This document shows positions 1-7,078 of a stretch of 64,000 nt of DNA, in pieces; position 1 is the first letter of the stretch; every line of letters begins with the position of its first letter. The DNA lies in contig NZ_NTMR01000017.1 in NCBI RefSeq assembly GCF_002307495.1, forward strand, positions 62,001-126,000. The letters are read 5' to 3'. The notes below the pieces were generated by a model. The model ran no database searches. It was not told where the DNA came from and saw nothing but the letters and a program-made list of their open reading frames with translations. A program made the position numbers and the translations under genes. Source of the DNA: Pseudomonas abyssi (lineage in GTDB: Bacteria; Pseudomonadota; Gammaproteobacteria; Pseudomonadales; Pseudomonadaceae).

Positions 1-147
1 GTCGCCAATCACACTACCGCTGTTCTGGAAGCCACCACTTTGTGGCACGGCGGCGTTGCCGGTTAGAACCAGCATGCTGGAAAACACAGCGAACCTACAC
101 AGGCGATGTGCAGATCGTACAAAGGTGATATCGATGAAATGATTCAT
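1..147 (-). CDS. ICE conjugation protein, PFL_4711 (TIGR03755) family, N-terminal part
   Basis: Only the first 49 codons lie in the window; the gene continues past the left edge. The ATG at 147 has a GAGG element just upstream and begins 8 nt after the stop of the TraU-like gene, so the two are co-transcribed. The visible peptide has a signal sequence (hydrophobic AVFSSMLVLTG, then NAA) and a mature start VPQSGGFQNSGSVIGD, which I recognise as typical of the PFL_4711 family of ICE proteins. This family is always found beside the next two genes in the type IV transfer clusters of Pseudomonas ICEs. The assignment rests on a short peptide plus strong context. Confidence 0.7.
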   Translation of the reverse strand, partial: MNHFIDITFVRSAHRLCRFAVFSSMLVLTGNAAVPQSGGFQNSGSVIGD

Positions 148-155
148 ACGAGACC

Positions 156-1085
156 TCAGAAGTCGACGCTACCCAGAAACGTCTGCCCGCGACGCTGACA
201 GCAGCTGTATGGACGCCACAGTGCCCAGGCGTAGTCGCCCTGTTGCGCCTGAGGCAGATCCCCCGCATGGGGAAATACAGTGCAGTTATTGGAAAGTTGC
301 GGTGTCAGTTGCTGCCACTTTCCCGTGCCGGCGTCGCTCTCGATCAGCTCACCGGCTGGCCAGTAGCCGTCACGTGCATTAGCCAGCAATGGTTGATAGA
401 CATGCAGTTGGCCGCGTCGGGTGACAACATCTCCGGCTCGCTGGGCCGCCACGGCAGCAGCCTTGTAATCATCAACCTGATGCAGGAATCCGCCACGCGG
501 GTACACATTGCCCCATAGATTCAATGTGCTACGCGAACCGATTTCACGCTGCCCTGGTATCAGGGCTTCGGGATACACAGCCTCAGGCACGTTATGCCGC
601 CAAGCCAGGGTATCAAGCGTGCTGAGCAGGTACGGGGCGAACGCAGTACCGGCTCCGACGCAGCTATACCCGGACGCCGAAGCGAACTGGCCGAACACAT
701 AGCCACCCGGATGTCCTATGACATCAGCATTCTTGAACTTCGCCTGGTTATTCTCATGACTGACGTTCGTGGTCCCGTCTCCACCGGCTTGCGCTGTGGC
801 ATTGGGCTGGCTCATGGGCCGGGTTTCGATCCAGGGGCTTTCTCCAGTATTGCTGTAACTCGATACAACCGCGTCGGGAACGTAGTGGCGAACCTTGGTC
901 GACGTGCGAACCTGGCACCCGTACATAGTGCAAAACAGCCAATAGCAGATACCCACGACTCGGTATTCAAGGCAGCTCGGCGACAAGGTTGAAGAAACCA
1001 CGGTGGCTGTATTCAGAGCAAAAGTAGATGAGCCAGCACTCAACAAAGCAGTGGCTACCGCAAACCGCAGTCGACGAGAAATCAT
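156..1085 (-). CDS. TraU-like ICE conjugation protein, PFL_4710 (TIGR03756) family
   Basis: 309-residue exported protein with an N-terminal signal peptide (about residues 1-23, ending STFA) and many cysteines (SCLEYRVVGICYWLFCTMYGC near residues 37-57, and a C-terminal CC), as expected for a disulphide-rich periplasmic TraU-type protein of a type IV secretion system. The pattern 'C..YRVVGICYWL.C...GC' is characteristic of this ICE family. The start overlaps the stop of the upstream PFL_4709-type gene by 4 nt. By family knowledge it takes part in assembling the mating-pair formation apparatus in the periplasm or outer membrane. Family and context agree, so confidence is high; the precise role is not known. 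Confidence 0.85.
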   Translation of the reverse strand: MISRRLRFAVATALLSAGSSTFALNTATVVSSTLSPSCLEYRVVGICYWLFCTMYGCQVRTSTKVRHYVPDAVVSSYSNTGESPWIETRPMSQPNATAQAGGDGTTNVSHENNQAKFKNADVIGHPGGYVFGQFASASGYSCVGAGTAFAPYLLSTLDTLAWRHNVPEAVYPEALIPGQREIGSRSTLNLWGNVYPRGGFLHQVDDYKAAAVAAQRAGDVVTRRGQLHVYQPLLANARDGYWPAGELIESDAGTGKWQQLTPQLSNNCTVFPHAGDLPQAQQGDYAWALWRPYSCCQRRGQTFLGSVDF

Positions 1086-1510
1086 GGCTGCCCCATGCGA
1101 TATAGCTCTACCCCTGCCAGCGCCTGATCAACATCAGACACGCCATACACCACATAACGCTGATCTACGATGACGGCGGGTACCGTAACAACCCCAAGAC
1201 TCCAAGCATCGACTATGCCCTGATAAGCCGTCTGTATCTGTCGTTGCAGAGGCAGCCCACCCTGTTTTATTCGCTGGTGAATTACAACTGCTGCGACCTT
1301 CTTATCCAAAGGCAGATCCGCCGATAGCTCACCTTCAATGAGCTGCGGTGCATCCAGCGCTATCAGGCGATCATATTTGCCGGTAACAGGATGCTGCTGA
1401 TCGGTGATCACCCAAACCTCAGTAGCCATTGCGACTATCGGAAGAAGAAAGCACGGGAGGAACGCCAAGCACTGTACCGGTGAAATGTGCAGTTTTATTT
1501 GAAAGCTCAT
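1082..1510 (-). CDS. ICE conjugation protein, PFL_4709 (TIGR03757) family
   Basis: 142-residue exported protein. I prefer the ATG at 1510 over an in-frame GTG at 1525. Residues about 10-30 form a signal sequence (CLAFLPCFLLPIVAMA) followed by a mature domain starting TEVWVITDQQHPV. The mature part resembles the thioredoxin-like, TrbC-type ICE proteins: it has a 'VPAVIVDQRYVVYGVSDVDQAL' region near the C-terminus, where the cis-proline of a thioredoxin fold would lie. It is the first gene of the visible three-gene conjugation operon (PFL_4709, 4710, 4711). It probably acts in the periplasm during pilus or mating-channel assembly; this is inferred from the family. Confidence 0.8.
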   Translation of the reverse strand: MSFQIKLHISPVQCLAFLPCFLLPIVAMATEVWVITDQQHPVTGKYDRLIALDAPQLIEGELSADLPLDKKVAAVVIHQRIKQGGLPLQRQIQTAYQGIVDAWSLGVVTVPAVIVDQRYVVYGVSDVDQALAGVELYRMGQP

Positions 1511-1785
1511 ATCGTCGACCGCCACGAGAAAGAATAGCGGGTAGTTGAGCCGATCATCATTCTTGGCGCATCAAAGAATGCGATTCAGGTGTAAACCGAA
1601 TAGGTCTAGCTTGCATTCTCGCTAAGTTTGAATACCGTACCAACCAGAGCCATGATCTCAGTAAGATGATCCCGTGCTTGCTGGTCGTACCGGCCTAGAC
1701 ATCGTCGATGCCTTATCGGCTCTTGAATCCGCTGAGCCTAATGAGTAATCAAGTAAATGCTAATCACAAGATTAATGGAGGTTAA

Positions 1786-2556
1786 ATGGCAAGTGAAGAT
1801 ACAAGCAAGGAAGGCGTAACCAGCCTGGCTGATAAGGGCCTCGGACTGCTGGAACGAGCATGGAGTGCTCATTGGGCTTTACGGCTTCTCTGTGTCATAT
1901 TGTTCCTCGATATAGCAATGATGCTGCGTACGGGGCGAGGACTATGGGAGTGGTCCCCGGCTGATATGGCGCTATTTCAAGATGTGGGTTTTGTTGCAAT
2001 CCTCGTTGCTGCCTTCAGCCTCACTGTCGCCATTGTGATTCCGGTCGTATTGGTGCTGTTGCGTTACGTGGGTGCGATCGCCATGTATGGACTCTCATGT
2101 ATTTTCCCGTTCCTGGCATCTACTGATCAGCCCTATAATCGCAGCTTGGGGTACGTGCCGGCGCAAACATTGCGAAACCAAGCGTTACGTGAGGGGGATG
2201 ACTTTCTGTTCCGCCTGTATCGGGAACATGAACAAGCTCGCGCTGCCGGACAGGCATCTCGGGAACAAACTGGTAAGCTGACAGCAGCAGCGACCCTGGT
2301 TGTGCTGCTCGATTGGGGTGTTGCTCAGTGGCTGCAAAACAAAGCTAGTCTGGTTCATTCAACATATGAAGTGCTAGGTAGCTGGGCATCCAGCATCACG
2401 CTTGCTCTCTTGATTTGCGTCGGATTCATCATTAAATGGGCTTGGTTCACCTCCGCCCCGCCAGATGTTATCTATCACCCCTCCATGGACTACGAACTAC
2501 GTGAAGATGAACGCCAAAAAAGGCTTACCGGCCAAGTTGACCGGATTAGACCGTGA
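1786..2556 (+). CDS. multi-pass inner-membrane protein, unknown function
   Basis: 256 residues. The start is well supported: a GGAGGT Shine-Dalgarno sequence lies 4 nt before the ATG. I see four hydrophobic segments: about residues 30-46 (WALRLLCVILFLDIAMM), 66-92, a weaker one near 165-180 and a clear one near 195-215 (SITLALLICVGFIIKWAW). A soluble charged stretch (residues 115-165) separates the two pairs and the C-terminus is basic. I do not recognise the family. It lies between ICE transfer genes and a radC-like gene, on the opposite strand to both, and ends before a strong bidirectional terminator, so it is most likely ICE cargo, for example an entry-exclusion, stability or toxin-type membrane protein. 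That role is a guess. Confidence 0.6.
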   Translation: MASEDTSKEGVTSLADKGLGLLERAWSAHWALRLLCVILFLDIAMMLRTGRGLWEWSPADMALFQDVGFVAILVAAFSLTVAIVIPVVLVLLRYVGAIAMYGLSCIFPFLASTDQPYNRSLGYVPAQTLRNQALREGDDFLFRLYREHEQARAAGQASREQTGKLTAAATLVVLLDWGVAQWLQNKASLVHSTYEVLGSWASSITLALLICVGFIIKWAWFTSAPPDVIYHPSMDYELREDERQKRLTGQVDRIRP

Positions 2557-2618
2557 TCTGTACCGAGGTACCGTCACGGTAAGCTGTTGCTGCGAGCTGG
2601 CATAAGGAGCTGCCAAAA

Positions 2619-2655
2619 AATAAAGCCCATTTCGCGTAGCGACCTGGGCTTTATT
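2619..2655. terminator. bidirectional rho-independent terminator
   Basis: Perfect 11-bp inverted repeat AATAAAGCCCA / TGGGCTTTATT with a 15-nt loop. The arms begin with A-rich and end with T-rich bases, so the hairpin can terminate both the membrane-protein gene (plus strand) and transcription coming from the right on the minus strand (radC-like gene). Confidence 0.8.
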
Positions 2656-2702
2656 AGTGAGGATTGTGAAAACACACGCAAGACAAGCTTGTCGTAACAG
2701 GG

Positions 2703-3248
2703 TTACAGCAATCCCGCTTCCGCAAAAGAGAAAGGTTCACCCTCCCCCACCACGAAGTGATCAAGCAACCTCACATCAATCAAAACCAGCGTTTCCTTGA
2801 TCCTACGCGTCAGTACCTTATCAGCTTCGCTCGGTTCGGAAACCCCGGAAGGATGATTGTGAGCAATGATGAGAGAGGCAGCTCGGTGCTCCAGCGCTTT
2901 GTGGACAATAACCCTGGGATAGACGGACGCGGAGTCAATCGTTCCCTGAAACAAGGGCTCAAATGCAATAACCCGGTGCTGGTTATCCAGAAAAACCGCG
3001 CTGAAGATCTCATGAGGCTCCGCTGCAAGCCGCATGCGTAAATACTCACGTACAGCGATAGAACTGGTAAGGGACTCCCCACGGTGGAACATTCTCTTTT
3101 CCAGAATATGCAAAGCCTGGTTTATGACCATATCCTCTGCAGATAGAACCGGACCGAAAGCAGCCGTGCACGGTGCCATTTTGGCAACCGGTAAGTGTTG
3201 GACAGTCATCTGAGTATCCTCGAAGTCTATATTGAGGGTGACTGCCAT
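2703..3248 (-). CDS. radC: RadC-like JAB/JAMM domain protein (short ICE form)
   Basis: 181 residues. The C-terminal JAMM metalloprotease-like signature is complete: H130, H132 and D143 within [15 protein letters not shown], the pattern shared by RadC proteins. The N-terminal helix-hairpin-helix region of chromosomal RadC (about 220 residues in full) is missing, which is usual for copies carried on ICEs and genomic islands. The biochemical role is unresolved; such proteins are annotated as DNA-repair proteins and often sit near island replication or antirestriction genes. The gene stands alone on the minus strand and ends near the shared terminator at 2619-2655. An alternative start at the internal ATG (residue 14, MTVQHLP) would shorten it by 13 residues. 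Confidence 0.88.
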   Translation of the reverse strand: MAVTLNIDFEDTQMTVQHLPVAKMAPCTAAFGPVLSAEDMVINQALHILEKRMFHRGESLTSSIAVREYLRMRLAAEPHEIFSAVFLDNQHRVIAFEPLFQGTIDSASVYPRVIVHKALEHRAASLIIAHNHPSGVSEPSEADKVLTRRIKETLVLIDVRLLDHFVVGEGEPFSFAEAGLL

Positions 3249-3606
3249 CCAGAGGGATGAGAAGCCCCCTGGGATGAAATGAAATGCGCCTGCAGCCGCT
3301 ATTAGGCTGCTGCCCGTGAAACTGGCGCGAACGGGCGGGTTGAATCAATACGATCAAACAGTATCGCAGCCTTGAAGATTCTGGCTGCCTGGGATGGCGC
3401 CGACCAACGGGGCGGCAGGCATGGAGCTCCTATACTCCGGAGGTACCCTACCAGTCAAACCTGACCACGCCCGTTGTACGATCACCAAACCGGCATTGCG
3501 ACTGACCGGATTGTCTACCCTCTCAATTTTCCACAAGCGTTTTATAGTGAAACGTTGTCGATGAATCACTCACTTTAACAGTGCACCATTTGCGTTAAGC
3601 AATCGT
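3249..3606. other. intergenic region between radC-like gene and protease lipoprotein gene
   Basis: About 360 bp with no convincing gene; possible ORFs here lack Shine-Dalgarno sequences and sensible composition. It should hold the radC-like promoter on the minus strand and the promoter of the following gene on the plus strand. It may also hold the boundary between ICE DNA and the secretion locus, but I found no tRNA or direct repeat that would mark an attachment site. Confidence 0.5.
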
Positions 3607-3614
3607 GATACAAT
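3606..3614 (+). promoter_or_regulatory. putative extended -10 promoter element
   Basis: The sequence TGATACAAT (TGn followed by TACAAT) is a good extended -10. It would place the transcription start near 3621. That lies downstream of a possible upstream ATG at 3605 and upstream of the ATG at 3650, so it supports 3650 as the true start of the next gene. Confidence 0.4.
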
Positions 3615-3649
3615 TGCTCGCAGACCAAACCCATTTTGACGTTACATCA

Positions 3650-4363
3650 ATGAGCCCAAGTAAAAAAATCATACTAGCAGCACTTGTATTTTCCGTGCTT
3701 CCCGCTTGCACGACCCAAAGATTCTCATCTGCCGATATTTACTCCGGACGCGAAGCCTTGGATCGGCAACTGAAAATTGAAGTTACTAACAAAAACCAAA
3801 CCTCACGCGGATCAGCCGCATGGATTCAACCTGGATTCGTGCTTACAGCATCCCATCTTTTTTTGGGAGCATCGGAAAATTCAATAATACGTGTTAGCAA
3901 AAATGGCATGACGTGGGAAAATGCAGAGATTTTTGCGATAAATGATCCTGCATATACGGATCTTGCAATTATTAAGGTCGACCAAAACTCCCTCGCAAAT
4001 CTTGCACCACCTAACAGTCCCGTAAAGTTATGTTCTTTTCCTATCCAGCCCGGGCAAGAGGTTCTAGTGGCGTCGGGGCTATCCGGCGTTGTTTCATCGT
4101 CCTTCGGATCTCCAGAGATGGTCAGAAATAGTAGAGGACAATCCTGGTCAAGACATCTAACTGGCTACTACGCACCCGGCACAAGTGGTGCCGCGACTTA
4201 CGACGCAAAAAGTGGCTGTCTTGGCGGAGTGGTTAGCAAGCGTCGAAAATCCACCAACAATCATGACTTAGAAATATACTCAACTGAAATCGTCACACTA
4301 CCGCAAATAATCGAATTTCTAGATAGCGTACGAGAGTCAAGCACCAATGACACTCCCTTCTAG
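3650..4363 (+). CDS. trypsin-like serine protease, predicted lipoprotein
   Basis: 237 residues from the ATG at 3650. The N-terminus is a lipoprotein signal (MSPSKKIILAALVFSVLPAC) with a lipobox LPAC and lipidated Cys20. The mature part shows the trypsin/chymotrypsin-fold triad in order: His in VLTASHLF, Asp in DPAYTDLAII, and Ser in YAPGTSGAATYD. The nucleophile motif is GTSG rather than GDSGG, as in many bacterial S1-like 'trypsin-like peptidase domain' proteins. It probably acts as a membrane-anchored periplasmic or surface protease or scaffold. The gene is clearly AT-richer than its neighbours, which suggests separate acquisition. It lies on the plus strand, converging on gspF. Confidence 0.72.
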   Translation: MSPSKKIILAALVFSVLPACTTQRFSSADIYSGREALDRQLKIEVTNKNQTSRGSAAWIQPGFVLTASHLFLGASENSIIRVSKNGMTWENAEIFAINDPAYTDLAIIKVDQNSLANLAPPNSPVKLCSFPIQPGQEVLVASGLSGVVSSSFGSPEMVRNSRGQSWSRHLTGYYAPGTSGAATYDAKSGCLGGVVSKRRKSTNNHDLEIYSTEIVTLPQIIEFLDSVRESSTNDTPF

Positions 4364-4413
4364 GAAGGCCAAAGCTGGCAGCTGTGATGCATGGCCCGAC
4401 GAAGCGCACCCCA

Positions 4414-5616
4414 TCACTGCACCATCTGATTGATCTCCATGATCGGCAACAACACGGCCAGCACAATCATCATCACAACCCCACCCATGCCCAGGATCAT
4501 CAAGGGTTCCAGCATAGAGGTCAGCCGCGTTGCACGGCGCTCCAGGTCTCTGGACAGGTTGGCGGCAGCGCGCTCCAGCATGGGAGCCAAGGCACCGGTC
4601 TTTTCGCCACTGGCCACCAGATGAATCAGGTTGGACGGAAAGACTTTCTGCACCTTGAGCGAGGAAGCCAATGCAGCGCCCTCCTTCACTCTGGCCGTGG
4701 TATCAGAGACGCATTGCTGCAGGTAGTTATTGCCCATGGTTTGGCGGGCAGCCTCCAGCGAGCGCAGCAGTGGCACGCCGGCATCCATGAGAATGGCCAA
4801 CGTCGAGGCAAACCGGGCAGTGTCCACACCTTGCACATATTTACCGATGGTAGGAATGCGCAGTTGCAGAGAGTGCCAACGCAGGCGCCGGGTGTCATCG
4901 CGCAATGACCAACGCCAGAGGCCGAAGGCTATCCCCATCAGCAGTCCCGCCTGCAAGCCCCAATCCCGGACAAAATCGCTGGCGGTTATCATCATCTGAG
5001 TCAGGGTCGGGAGATCTTGGCGGGCCTGGGAAAAGGCCCCTACCACCTGCGGAACAACATAACCCAGCATGAAGATGACAATACAGACGGAAACAAACGC
5101 AACGACACCCGGATAGATAAAAGCAGTCATCATCTTGCTGCGCAGGTTATCGCGCCCTTCAAGATAATCGGCCAGGCTCTCCATGACCCGTGCCAGGTCA
5201 CCCGAGTCCTCGCCAGCACTGACCAGAGCGCGGTAGATGGGTGGAAAATCTCTGGGCCGTTCACCGAGCGCATCGGCAAGCCGCATGCCTTCTCGGACAT
5301 GGTTACAAACGACACTCAGAGCATCGGCAACCACCTTGCGTTCCGCCTGCTCGATAGTGGCAAGCAATGCCGACTCCAGCGGTAACCGAGCGCCGAGCAG
5401 GCTGGCCAGCTCGCGAGTCGCCCAGCACAGGTCGGCTGCGGCTATTTTCGGGCCAAAGCGTGACAGGCTACTGGCCGAAGCGGTTTCCTGGATATCGAGG
5501 GGCGTCAGCCCGCGTTCACGCAGTTGGGCACGGGCTGTACGGGGTGATTCAGCATCAATGCTGCCCGACTGGATCTGGCCGACTGTATCGGCGGCTTCAA
5601 ACTGAAAGCGAGCCAT
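4414..5616 (-). CDS. gspF: type II secretion system inner-membrane platform protein GspF
   Basis: 400 residues, the normal GspF length. It has the two duplicated T2SSF domains, each a cytoplasmic helical bundle followed by membrane segments (around residues 165-195 and 215-235, and a final one at about 370-395, LEPLMILGMGGVVMMIVLAVLLPI), and the expected N-terminus MARFQFEAADTVGQIQSGSI. It forms the inner-membrane platform with GspL and GspM and contacts the GspE ATPase. It is the last gene of the minus-strand operon gspG-K-L-M-D-E-F, starting 8 nt after gspE. By synteny it corresponds to HxcS of P. aeruginosa. Confidence 0.96.
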   Translation of the reverse strand: MARFQFEAADTVGQIQSGSIDAESPRTARAQLRERGLTPLDIQETASASSLSRFGPKIAAADLCWATRELASLLGARLPLESALLATIEQAERKVVADALSVVCNHVREGMRLADALGERPRDFPPIYRALVSAGEDSGDLARVMESLADYLEGRDNLRSKMMTAFIYPGVVAFVSVCIVIFMLGYVVPQVVGAFSQARQDLPTLTQMMITASDFVRDWGLQAGLLMGIAFGLWRWSLRDDTRRLRWHSLQLRIPTIGKYVQGVDTARFASTLAILMDAGVPLLRSLEAARQTMGNNYLQQCVSDTTARVKEGAALASSLKVQKVFPSNLIHLVASGEKTGALAPMLERAAANLSRDLERRATRLTSMLEPLMILGMGGVVMMIVLAVLLPIMEINQMVQ

Positions 5617-5623
5617 GACTCCC

Positions 5624-7078
5624 CTACCCCTCGTCGCGGGTTACCCGCAGAATCTCTTCTGTTGTCGTGATCCCTGCTTTGACCCAGCGCTGACCATCTT
5701 CCCGCATCGAACACATGCCACGCTGACGTGCAGCTTCACGCAGGGCCTGCTCGTCGCCTCCTGTATGGATAATGCGCCGCACATCATCATCAATCACGAA
5801 CAGCTCATGAATACCGGTACGTCCTTTGTAGCCAGACTGGTTGCAATGACCGCAACCAACCGGTTCGTACACTGTGCTGCCGTCAGGCTGTGTTTCGGCG
5901 CGCTTGCATTCAGGGCACAGGCACCTGATCAGTCGCTGAGCCAGCACCCCAAGTAATGACGAAGACAGCAGAAAAGGCTCCACGCCCATGTCGGTCAACC
6001 GGGTAACGGCAGAGATGGCATCGTTGGTATGCAATGAGGCGAGTACACCGTGGCCGGTAAGTGAGGATTGAACGGCAATCTGCGCGGTTTCCAGGTCGCG
6101 AATCTCACCGATCATGATGTTGTCCGGATCCTGGCGCAGAGCCGCCCGCAAGGCAGCACCGAAGGTCATACCAATTTTGCTGTGTACCGGAATCTGATTG
6201 ATACCTGATAGGTCATATTCGACCGGGTCTTCAACCGTGAGAATATTGCTGGTGCTGCGATCCAACTGGCCAATGGCGGCATACAGCGTCGTGGTTTTAC
6301 CGCTGCCTGTCGGACCAGTAACCAGCACAATGCCGTGGGGCTGGCGAATCAACCGAGTCAGGTTCTCAAGCGTATCCGGGGCCAGGCCAAGCTTCTCCAG
6401 TTGCAAACGCCCTGCATCCTTCTCCAACAGCCGCAGTACGGCGCGCTCGCCATGCACCGTGGGCACGGTAGATACCCGAACGTCGATTGGACGTCCGCCA
6501 ACACGTAGGGTAATGCGACCGTCCTGGGGAATACGCTTTTCGGCAATGTCCAGTTCCGACATGATCTTGATCCGCGAAATCAGCGCAGCGTGCAGCGCCT
6601 TACGTGGCGAAACCACATCGCGCAGCGTGCCATCAACGCGATAGCGCACCACTGATTCGGTCTCGAAGACTTCAAAATGAACATCACTGGCCCCTTCCCT
6701 CGCCGCCTGGGTCAGCAGCGCGTTGATCATACGAATGACCGGGGCATCATCCTTGGCATCCAGCAAGTCCGTGACGGCGGGAATATCCTGCATCAAACGT
6801 TCAAGATCGACTTCTGATTCGGCAGCTCCCACCAGCGCAGCGGCATCACTGCCTTCTGCGTAGGTGGCGGCAAGCAAAGCATCCAGCTCCTCGTCCGCAA
6901 CGTCACGAAGCTGATGGATACCCGTACGGCGTTGAGCTTCAGCAATAGCCCAGCCGGGAGTTTGCACACACATTGCCAGGCTGAGTACGGCTTCACCGTC
7001 TGAACCTGCATCGCTGCAAGCGACGATCCGCTGGGCGCGAGCCCAGCCATGGGGTAACAGGCTGCTCATTCTGCTCAT
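5624..7078 (-). CDS. gspE: type II secretion system assembly ATPase GspE
   Basis: 484 residues. Walker A GPTGSGKT is at 255-262, followed by an Asp box and the typical VEDPVEY, LRQDPD and GEIRD motifs and a His box (LTGHGVLASLHTND). A tetracysteine zinc domain (CLCPEC then CGHC) lies near the C-terminus. These mark a GspE/PulE cytoplasmic ATPase that powers pseudopilus assembly. The N-terminal domain is short. The start ATG overlaps the gspD stop by 4 nt, so the two are translationally coupled. By synteny it is the HxcR equivalent. Confidence 0.97.
   Translation of the reverse strand: MSRMSSLLPHGWARAQRIVACSDAGSDGEAVLSLAMCVQTPGWAIAEAQRRTGIHQLRDVADEELDALLAATYAEGSDAAALVGAAESEVDLERLMQDIPAVTDLLDAKDDAPVIRMINALLTQAAREGASDVHFEVFETESVVRYRVDGTLRDVVSPRKALHAALISRIKIMSELDIAEKRIPQDGRITLRVGGRPIDVRVSTVPTVHGERAVLRLLEKDAGRLQLEKLGLAPDTLENLTRLIRQPHGIVLVTGPTGSGKTTTLYAAIGQLDRSTSNILTVEDPVEYDLSGINQIPVHSKIGMTFGAALRAALRQDPDNIMIGEIRDLETAQIAVQSSLTGHGVLASLHTNDAISAVTRLTDMGVEPFLLSSSLLGVLAQRLIRCLCPECKRAETQPDGSTVYEPVGCGHCNQSGYKGRTGIHELFVIDDDVRRIIHTGGDEQALREAARQRGMCSMREDGQRWVKAGITTTEEILRVTRDEG

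Noticed and set aside
4384-4908. Plus-strand open frames of 100-440 codons within the T2SS, Pdt and pdtA genes
   Set aside because: They lie opposite well-identified genes, lack Shine-Dalgarno sequences and have His/Gln/Arg-rich low-complexity products typical of antisense frames in GC-rich DNA.
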